From NCBI GenBank assembly GCA_029861825.1, contig JAOTYN010000084.1, positions 1 through 11,437 of the forward strand: a stretch of 11,437 bases of DNA. The letters are read 5' to 3'. Of the stretch, positions 6,413 to 11,437 are shown in pieces; the stretch's first letter is position 1, and each line of letters starts with the position of its first letter. Source of the stretch: Cyclobacteriaceae bacterium (GTDB lineage Bacteria; Bacteroidota; Bacteroidia; Cytophagales; Cyclobacteriaceae). A program made the position numbers and the translations under genes. The notes under the pieces are model-generated. The model was not told the origin of the DNA. It saw nothing but the letters and a program-made list of their open reading frames with translations, and searched no databases.

Positions 6413-8128
6413 TTAAACCAGTGATTTAGATATTGCGCGCGCTTTTCTGTGCTGAAAATATCGTGTTACTTCTTCTACATCTTTAGCATTGAAGGTCATA
6501 TCTGCCGTTAAGCCGGCCTTTCGTCCTACACAGAGTCCGTAGTACATATCTTCTAACCCCGCTTTGTCGTGGGCATCAGGATTAATGCTAATAATTACGC
6601 CTTTCGACAAAGCATAGTGCACCCACTCCCAAGCCAAATCCAACCTCCAGGGATGAGCATTGATTTCGATTATTACGCCGTGGTGGGCGCAGGCGTCAAT
6701 CACTTTCTGGTGGTCTATTGGATAGCCCTCTCTTTTTAATAGTTGCCTGCCGGTAGGATGACCCAGCATGGTGGTGAAAGGATTCTCTACCGCGGTTATT
6801 AATCGCTCAGTAGCTTTTTTCCGATCCATATTTAAATTGGAGTGAATTGAAGCCACCACAAAATCGAAATTCTGTAGGACCTCCACAGAATAATCCAGAC
6901 CTCCGTCGTTTAGAATATCCGATTCAATACCCTTAAAAACTTTAAAGGGTACCATTTCCTTATTTATTGCTTCAATTTCTTGGTGCTGTGCTCTTACCTG
7001 GTCTTCATCCAAGCCATTGGCGTAAACGGCGGTTTGACTGTGGTCCGAAATGCCTAAATACTGGTACCCCAGGGACTTGCATTGCTGTGCCATATCCTTA
7101 AGGCTGTGTTTGCCGTCGCTATAGGTAGAATGATTGTGAAGAATCCCTTTCAATTGGCCCATGGTTACCAAGTCTGGGGTCTTTGTCAGCTTAATATAGC
7201 TATCTTCAAAAAGTCCCTCTCTTAATTCCGGTGGCAGAAAGGGCCATCCATGTGACTTATAGATGTCTTCTTCCCGGGCAGCGGTGGCCAGGGATGTATC
7301 CCAAAGCGAACGGCCTTCCTTGTTGGTCAGCTTTAAATGCTCCTGTGAGCCGGTATGTCGCAGCAAGTGCGATCCGAAACTGTCCTCATCACAAAACCGG
7401 ATATCCAAGGGCAGGTTTTCAGCAGTTATGGTACCCACCCATCGCAAAGGACCCGATCTTTTGGGGTCTTTTTCCAAACCTTCGGTATTATCCAGGAATT
7501 CTTCAGGTTCCCATGGCCGGTTGCTGGCCCACAGGTACTCCAGATCTTCAACCACTTCCGTCTTTCGTCTAAACTCTCCAGATCTGGAAAGCATGGGATT
7601 GGAGAATTGCTTTTTTATTAGAGACTCCAGCCATTCACCCGCTAGATGGGCTACCTTATAATGGACTTTCTTTTGGGTGTCCAAATGGTATTTGATCATT
7701 TGAAGCACTCTGTCTTGGGTTTTATCACCAAACCCCGGAAGAGCGGCTAGTTGACCTTGTTGGGCAGCCTGCAACATAGCTGATGGTGACTCAATACCCA
7801 ATTCATCCCAGGCGGTTTTGATCTTTCTTGCTCCTAATCCCTTGATACCCATGAGTCCCATGATACCTTCTGGGGTTTGTTTCAATAAATTATTAAGCAC
7901 ATCATTGGAATCGGTACGATTTAGTTCGTCGATGATCTTGGCAATGCTCTTACCTACTCCCGGCAATTCGTTTAACTGGGACAGATCAAGTTTGGTAAGA
8001 TCCTCCTCTACTCGTTCCAGGTTGTAAACTGCAGTATTATAACTACGTACCTTAAACTGATTTTCTCCGTATAACTCTAACAGAGAAGCTGTTAATTTTA
8101 GGGATTTTATGATTTCTTTGTTGGTCAA
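6413..8128 (-). CDS. polX: PolX-like protein: HhH / pol-beta-type fold plus PHP nuclease domain
   Basis: The 571-residue product follows the bacterial PolX plan. An N-terminal helix-hairpin-helix region carries LPGVGKSIAKII, GIKGLGARKI and LPGFGDKTQDRV. A pol-beta-type palm follows (about residues 155-300) with GEFRRKTEVVEDLEYL, LDIRF and HTGSQEH. The C-terminal PHP domain (about 325-560) has HNHSTYSDG (H331, H333, D338), SDHS (H363), GIESD (E402), ASIHS (H429), LGHPTGR (H457) and INPDAH (D518, H520), so all nine metal ligands are present. PHP domains of PolX are 3'-5' exonucleases and can act on abasic sites. The palm is unusual: GS is GE and the DxD pair is D195-L-E197, so polymerase activity is doubtful. 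The start is taken as TTG at 8128, giving the family N-terminus (M)TNKEIIKSLKLTA. An ATG at 8209 would add 27 unrelated residues and overlap the divergent gene. Confidence 0.87.
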   Translation of the reverse strand: MTNKEIIKSLKLTASLLELYGENQFKVRSYNTAVYNLERVEEDLTKLDLSQLNELPGVGKSIAKIIDELNRTDSNDVLNNLLKQTPEGIMGLMGIKGLGARKIKTAWDELGIESPSAMLQAAQQGQLAALPGFGDKTQDRVLQMIKYHLDTQKKVHYKVAHLAGEWLESLIKKQFSNPMLSRSGEFRRKTEVVEDLEYLWASNRPWEPEEFLDNTEGLEKDPKRSGPLRWVGTITAENLPLDIRFCDEDSFGSHLLRHTGSQEHLKLTNKEGRSLWDTSLATAAREEDIYKSHGWPFLPPELREGLFEDSYIKLTKTPDLVTMGQLKGILHNHSTYSDGKHSLKDMAQQCKSLGYQYLGISDHSQTAVYANGLDEDQVRAQHQEIEAINKEMVPFKVFKGIESDILNDGGLDYSVEVLQNFDFVVASIHSNLNMDRKKATERLITAVENPFTTMLGHPTGRQLLKREGYPIDHQKVIDACAHHGVIIEINAHPWRLDLAWEWVHYALSKGVIISINPDAHDKAGLEDMYYGLCVGRKAGLTADMTFNAKDVEEVTRYFQHRKARAISKSLV

Positions 8129-8157
8129 ACTCCAGGTAACTTGGTGAGCATTAAAAA

Positions 8158-8183
8158 TACCTTGCAAAGATACCTCTTGCAAG
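8158..8183. repeat. Paired CTTGCAA motifs in the divergent polX / lipoprotein region
   Basis: TACCTTGCAA (8158-8167) and TACCTCTTGCAA (8171-8182) form an imperfect direct repeat. The shared CTTGCAA copies start 15 bases apart (8161 and 8176). The second sits in the palindrome CTTGCAAG. The pair overlaps the polX -7 element, so a repressor site is possible but unproven. Confidence 0.4.
8165..8172 (-). promoter_or_regulatory. Bacteroidota -7 element for polX operon
   Basis: The complement of 8165-8172 reads TATCTTTG, a perfect TAnnTTTG match on the minus strand. Transcription would begin near 8161, about 30 bases before the TTG at 8128 and downstream of the ATG at 8209. No TTG is found at the proper -33 distance, so support is only the -7 element and its position. 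Confidence 0.55.
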
Positions 8184-8187
8184 CTTA

Positions 8188-8619
8188 ATGATGTTGAAAT
8201 ATCAATCATTTATACTGTTCATATTTATGCTTGGCACTGCCCAAACCTGCAAGCAGCAGCCGACTGTGAAGGCTAACATACACATTGAGGACATTCGTTG
8301 GATCAGATCCCATGAAGAGGATCAAGAGGAATGGAGGGTATATCGCCCTCATGACTATCCTTTTCCTCCCTCCCGCTCCCGATCGGGTTTTCAGCTCAAC
8401 GGCGATGGAAGCGCACTTTTTGGTGCCATTGCACCCACCGATGGTATAAACTGGGTACCTGCGGAATGGAGCTTATCGCCGGATAGTGTTTTAGAGATAA
8501 AGGTAAAAATCAAAGGCTCCGGCGCTTCTTCCCGGTATAAATATCAACTGGGGTCAGTTGACTCCGGAAAATTGTCGTTGGTTTTACTAAAGCACGATCA
8601 ATGGCAAGACAGTAATTAG
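8188..8619 (+). CDS. Small putative lipoprotein, uncharacterised
   Basis: The 143-residue protein begins with a hydrophobic signal (MMLKYQSFILFIFMLGTAQTC) ending at a cysteine followed by KQQ. This could be a lipoprotein signal, although the AQTC lipobox is not canonical. The mature part contains WIRSHEED, VYRPHDYPFPPSRSRSGFQLNGDGSALF, IAPTDG and a short strand-rich tail. This pattern (EED, YRP, FPPSR-R-GF, DG, PTDG, then W) reminds me of small lipocalin- or META-like single-domain proteins seen as hypothetical proteins in several phyla. I cannot name a function. Either ATG 8188 or ATG 8191 may be used. It is divergent from polX with 59 bases between the two chosen starts, and lies 55 bases before the EVE gene without an obvious terminator. 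Confidence 0.7.
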   Translation: MMLKYQSFILFIFMLGTAQTCKQQPTVKANIHIEDIRWIRSHEEDQEEWRVYRPHDYPFPPSRSRSGFQLNGDGSALFGAIAPTDGINWVPAEWSLSPDSVLEIKVKIKGSGASSRYKYQLGSVDSGKLSLVLLKHDQWQDSN

Positions 8620-8674
8620 AATTTTTTTGTAATTTAGATAGCTTAGCTATGGCTTATAAAACCTTAAATTTACT

Positions 8675-9079
8675 ATGAACTATTGGTTAGTAAAGTCCGA
8701 ACCTTCTGAATACTCCTACGATGATCTGGTAAAGGACGGCAGCACTTACTGGGATGGGGTGAGAAATTACGCGGCCCGTAACAACTTAAAGGGCATGAAG
8801 AATAATGATAAAGTGCTGTATTATCACAGTGTAAATGAAAAAAGTGTAGTGGGTATAAGTAAAGTGGTGAAAGAACACTATCAAGACCCTACTACCGAAG
8901 ATGACAGATGGGTGGTGGTGGATCTGGCAGCTGTCAAGAAACTTAAAAAACCGGTTACACTGGCGGAAATAAAGGCCGAACCCAAATTGGCGCATATACC
9001 ATTAATCCGGCAAAGCCGTTTGTCGGTGATGGCGTTGGACAAACCCGCCTTTGATCTGATCGTCAATATGGGCAGCTAA
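8675..9079 (+). CDS. EVE domain-containing protein
   Basis: The 134-residue protein is a single EVE domain, the PUA-like fold also found in human thymocyte nuclear protein 1 (THYN1). Seen motifs are the start MNYWLVKSEPSEYSYDDL, YWDGVRNYAARNNLKGMK (residues 25-42), DKVLYYHSV, VVGISKVVKEHYQDPT and the late PLIRQSRLSVMAL. EVE domains bind modified bases in DNA or RNA; in prokaryotes some sit next to modification-dependent restriction enzymes, but a stand-alone form like this is a common housekeeping version with unknown ligand. No restriction partner is present here. The next gene follows after 12 bases, so they are likely cotranscribed. No clear promoter was found; TAATTTAG at 8630-8637 is a one-off match to TAnnTTTG. 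Confidence 0.93.
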   Translation: MNYWLVKSEPSEYSYDDLVKDGSTYWDGVRNYAARNNLKGMKNNDKVLYYHSVNEKSVVGISKVVKEHYQDPTTEDDRWVVVDLAAVKKLKKPVTLAEIKAEPKLAHIPLIRQSRLSVMALDKPAFDLIVNMGS

Positions 9080-9091
9080 CCGCTTAATAAC

Positions 9092-10639
9092 ATGAATCCC
9101 AAGTTCGTAACCATTCAATTAATGTTGATGCTTACAGCCATGGCTGTAGCGGGACAGGTGCATCAACCCTTGCGCATGGAAATAATGCTGGATCAGCAAG
9201 ACAATTACTTCACGGTAATGTCCATGAAGGAAGATGGTATCGTAATGTTTCGTGAAGTGGAGAAAGACCGTTCGCCCCGTACCAAAGTTTGGGAAGTAGT
9301 GGTCATCGATACCACCCTGCAACAAGTACTTCACCGTACCTACACACTTGATTTCAAAGCGGAGTTTACCGGGTATGAATACCGTGACAAACATCTTTAC
9401 CTGCTGTATCGCATGGGTTTGTACCAAAAGGACGACCTCAAGATCTTAAAGATCAATATAGATACCGGTCAGGTGGTAGAATTTAATATTAAGCAGATCG
9501 TGCCGGTGAATCTTACGGAGTTTACCATAGTAGGTAATGCTGCTTTGTTAGGGGGTTATGTCAACTACCGGCCGGCGCTTATACACTACGACTTCGAGGG
9601 CAAAAAAATCAAGGTGCTGCCCGGTATTTACCGCAACAACAGCGAACTTATCGAAATCAATGTAGATGAGAAATCCAAATCCTTTAGTGTGGTCATGACC
9701 GAACGCACCCGTGATAAGCGCTTTTCTATCTCCGTAAAAGTGTTTGACGAGAAGGGCGAACTCCTGCAGAACAACTTCTTGGAGCCCCGGTCCAATACCA
9801 GTATCCTCTATGGACGTACCACTAACAACACCCAAAACGATCAATTTATCGTGGGGACTTATTCCCATAAGCGCAGCAATTTTTCACGGGGTATTTACAT
9901 TGCCCGTCTGAATCGGGATCCCAACGAAAAACCAGATATAACCTATTTCAACTACGGCGATCTCAAGAATTTCTTTAGTTACATGAAGGCCAAACGCGCA
10001 GCCAGAGTCAAGGAACGAGTGGAGCGCCGCAAGATAAAGGGCAAAAAGATCCGGTTCAACTACCGTTTACTGGTTCATGACATCATTATGGAAAACGGCA
10101 ACTACCTGATGATCGGCGAAGCGTTCTACCCTAAGTACGGCAGCAGCGGCTACTATGGTGGCTATGGCATGCTTCCTGGTGGTCAGAATCTGGCCTTTGA
10201 AGGATATAAGTACACTCATGCGGTGATCATCGCATTCGATACTAATGGTAAGCTCCAATACGACAACAGCTTTGAGATCAACGACGTTCTGAGTTATCAG
10301 CTGGAGCAACTAGTGAGCGTGGGCGTGGAAGAAGACATGGTAGTGTTGCTTTATACCTATGAGAATGTGATTCGCAGTAAGATCATACAGAGAAACGAGG
10401 TTCTGGAAGGGAAAGCCTTTAACGATATAAAGCTAAAGTTCGAAGATGATATTGTACGAAATAACGACTCGGAGGTAGGAGGATTGAAAAAGTGGTACGA
10501 TGATTACTTTTTCGCTTACGGTGTTCAGAAAATCAAAAACTTCAAGGATCGAGGGGTAGGCCTGAACCGGGAAGTTTTTTATATAAACAAAATTACCTAC
10601 CACGCACCCAGTGAGGATCTTCCGGTGGAAGGGGAATAG
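9092..10639 (+). CDS. Secreted protein of unknown function, 515 residues
   Basis: I do not recognise this family. The protein has a Sec signal peptide (hydrophobic residues about 6-20, AMAVAGQ, cleavage near residue 20-22) and no later membrane segment. The mature part is rich in short beta strands of the form xxIxxFDxxGKL, for example VKVFDEKGELL (216-225) and IIAFDTNGKLQYD (379-391), which suggests a propeller-like or repeated beta structure; this is inference. Two features break the pattern: a very basic stretch at residues 299-321 (AKRAARVKERVERRK onward) and a glycine/tyrosine loop at 350-364 (GSSGYYGGYGMLPGG). The C-terminus shows no sorting domain that I can identify. It probably resides in the periplasm or outer envelope. 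It is likely cotranscribed with the EVE gene, 12 bases upstream; this may be chance. Confidence 0.8.
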   Translation: MNPKFVTIQLMLMLTAMAVAGQVHQPLRMEIMLDQQDNYFTVMSMKEDGIVMFREVEKDRSPRTKVWEVVVIDTTLQQVLHRTYTLDFKAEFTGYEYRDKHLYLLYRMGLYQKDDLKILKINIDTGQVVEFNIKQIVPVNLTEFTIVGNAALLGGYVNYRPALIHYDFEGKKIKVLPGIYRNNSELIEINVDEKSKSFSVVMTERTRDKRFSISVKVFDEKGELLQNNFLEPRSNTSILYGRTTNNTQNDQFIVGTYSHKRSNFSRGIYIARLNRDPNEKPDITYFNYGDLKNFFSYMKAKRAARVKERVERRKIKGKKIRFNYRLLVHDIIMENGNYLMIGEAFYPKYGSSGYYGGYGMLPGGQNLAFEGYKYTHAVIIAFDTNGKLQYDNSFEINDVLSYQLEQLVSVGVEEDMVVLLYTYENVIRSKIIQRNEVLEGKAFNDIKLKFEDDIVRNNDSEVGGLKKWYDDYFFAYGVQKIKNFKDRGVGLNREVFYINKITYHAPSEDLPVEGE

Positions 10640-10681
10640 TTATTTTCATTTCCCGGCCAGTATATGTTGGGCATCTTTTCC

Positions 10682-10689
10682 TATATTTG
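10682..10689 (+). promoter_or_regulatory. Bacteroidota -7 element for pyrR-pyrB
   Basis: TATATTTG at 10682-10689 matches TAnnTTTG perfectly. Transcription would start near 10693, leaving only about ten bases before the ATG at 10702. No TTG lies at the proper -33 distance (one at 10667-10669 is too close). The element covers an upstream in-frame TTG at 10687, ruling out that start. Confidence 0.55.
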
Positions 10690-10701
10690 CTTCACCTGTT
10701 T

Positions 10702-11241
10702 ATGCAGAAGAGATTAATACTAGACGGGACCCTGCTCGACATAACCGTTAGACGGCTTTGTCAACAATTGATTGAAAACCACCAGGACTTTAACGATACC
10801 GTAATACTGGGATTACAACCTCGAGGGATTTTCCTGGCGCAAAGAATTCATTCCACTCTTAAAAGTCTTTTGAAAAAAGACATCGATCTGGGTTTACTGG
10901 ACATCACCTTTTACCGGGACGATTTCAGACGCCGGGAAACTCCCCTGGAGGCCAACACTACCTCCGTCCCATTTATTATTGAAAATCGCAAGGTGGTGCT
11001 GGTAGACGATGTGCTTTTTACCGGCAGAAGTGTGAGGGCTGCTATGGATGCCATGATCGCCTTTGGGCGGCCCCGTAAAGTGGAACTGTTAGTACTCATC
11101 GATCGTCGTTACAGCAGGGATCTTCCCATACAAGCAGATTATATCGGGAAAAGGGTAAATACCATTCTATCGCAACATGTAGTAGTGGAATGGCAGGCGC
11201 AAGGCGCCAAGAATGACAATATATGGCTAGTAAATACATGA
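10702..11241 (+). CDS. pyrR: PyrR-type regulator / uracil phosphoribosyltransferase
   Basis: The 179-residue protein is a type I phosphoribosyltransferase of the PyrR group. It has TVILGLQPRGIFLAQRI (residues 33-49), DITFYRDDF (67-75), the PRPP-binding signature VVLVDDVLFTGRSVRAA (98-114) and the PyrR-like segment LIDRRYSRDLPIQADYIGKRVNT (132-154). In Firmicutes PyrR binds pyr mRNA with UMP and causes attenuation; it also has weak uracil phosphoribosyltransferase activity. Here no PyrR-binding hairpin or terminator is visible upstream, and the pyrR-pyrB gap is four bases. Start ATG 10702 gives MQKRLILDG, as in the family; a TTG at 10687 would add LHLF-type residues and lies within the promoter element. 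It heads a pyrimidine operon with pyrB. Confidence 0.93.
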   Translation: MQKRLILDGTLLDITVRRLCQQLIENHQDFNDTVILGLQPRGIFLAQRIHSTLKSLLKKDIDLGLLDITFYRDDFRRRETPLEANTTSVPFIIENRKVVLVDDVLFTGRSVRAAMDAMIAFGRPRKVELLVLIDRRYSRDLPIQADYIGKRVNTILSQHVVVEWQAQGAKNDNIWLVNT

Positions 11242-11245
11242 TCCA

Positions 11246-11437
11246 ATGTCTCAATTAAGCGCTCGTCATCTATTAGGAATAAAGAATCTTACGGCAGACG
11301 ACCTGAATTTGATTTTTCAAACGGCCGATAATTTTAAAGATGTAATCAATCGCCCCATAAAAAAGGTGCCTTCACTACGGGACATCACCATCGCCAACAT
11401 ATTTTTTGAGGACTCCACCCGTACCAAACTCTCATTC
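11246..11437 (+). CDS. pyrB: Aspartate carbamoyltransferase catalytic chain, 5' part
   Basis: The frame from ATG 11246 is open to the window edge (64 residues). LSARHLLGIKNLTADDLNLIFQTA is the standard N-terminus of aspartate carbamoyltransferase. It is followed by IANIFFEDSTRTKLSF, whose S57-T58-R59-T60 is the carbamoyl-phosphate binding motif. The enzyme makes N-carbamoyl-L-aspartate, the first committed step of pyrimidine synthesis, as a cytoplasmic trimer. The gene starts four bases after the pyrR stop. The STRTK form, rather than STRTR, is compatible with ATCase; ornithine carbamoyltransferase is unlikely given the N-terminus and the pyrR neighbour. The aspartate-binding domain is outside the window. 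Confidence 0.95.
   Translation, partial: MSQLSARHLLGIKNLTADDLNLIFQTADNFKDVINRPIKKVPSLRDITIANIFFEDSTRTKLSF

Noticed and set aside
7231..7661. Overlapping plus-strand open frames opposite the PolX palm region
   Set aside because: They are antisense to a conserved gene, overlap one another in several frames, and lack start signals.
8642..8652. Small inverted repeat TAGC..GCTA before the EVE gene as a terminator or operator
   Set aside because: The stem is only about five base pairs, has no T tail, and could easily occur by chance.
8675..9079. EVE-domain gene as part of a restriction or defence island
   Set aside because: No nuclease, methylase, helicase or mobile element lies nearby; neighbours are housekeeping or secreted proteins.

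Overview
The window looks like an ordinary chromosomal stretch of a Bacteroidota bacterium, probably Flavobacteriia or a Cryomorphaceae/Schleiferiaceae-like relative. The clues are several matches to the Bacteroidota promoter -7 element TAnnTTTG, no obvious Shine-Dalgarno sequences, a small secreted beta-barrel protein with a typical Bacteroidota signal peptide, a DUF3536-type GH57 protein coupled to glgB, and a pyrR-pyrB pair. The genus cannot be fixed from the sequence alone. No phage, insertion sequence, CRISPR array, tRNA or rRNA was seen.

Layout. Positions 1-105 hold the 3' end of a cold-shock protein gene, closed by a strong terminator. A secreted outer-membrane beta-barrel gene follows (351-1010), with its own terminator. 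Next is a short plus-strand gene for a stand-alone CBM48/early-set domain protein (1255-1566). It converges on a four-gene minus-strand cluster, and a near-perfect palindromic terminator lies at the junction. Read in transcription order, the cluster is polX-like (8128 to 6413), msrB (6400 to 6035), glgB (5957 to 4032) and a GH57/DUF3536 protein (4035 to 1615). The last two overlap by ATGA. Divergent from polX are a small putative lipoprotein (8188-8619), an EVE-domain protein (8675-9079) and a 515-residue secreted protein of unknown function (9092-10639). The right edge carries pyrR (10702-11241) and the first 64 codons of pyrB.

How the genes fit together. GlgB, the GH57 protein and the stand-alone CBM48 protein form an alpha-glucan group without glgA, glgC or phosphorylase in view. 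PolX and MsrB at the head of the same strand are repair functions, so the operon may join damage repair with glycogen metabolism, although glgB may also have its own promoter. PyrR and PyrB are the start of a pyrimidine operon.

Three start codons were moved inward from the longest reading frame (CBM48 protein, PolX, PyrR). In each case a perfect TAnnTTTG element lies inside or over the extension, and family N-termini support the shorter form. The most notable protein-level oddity is the PolX palm: the usual GS motif is GE and the usual DxD is DxE, while all nine metal ligands of the PHP nuclease domain appear intact. I found no convincing previously undescribed multi-gene system. The best leads are the altered PolX, the glycogen trio, the pyrR gene with almost no leader, and the EVE-linked secreted protein.
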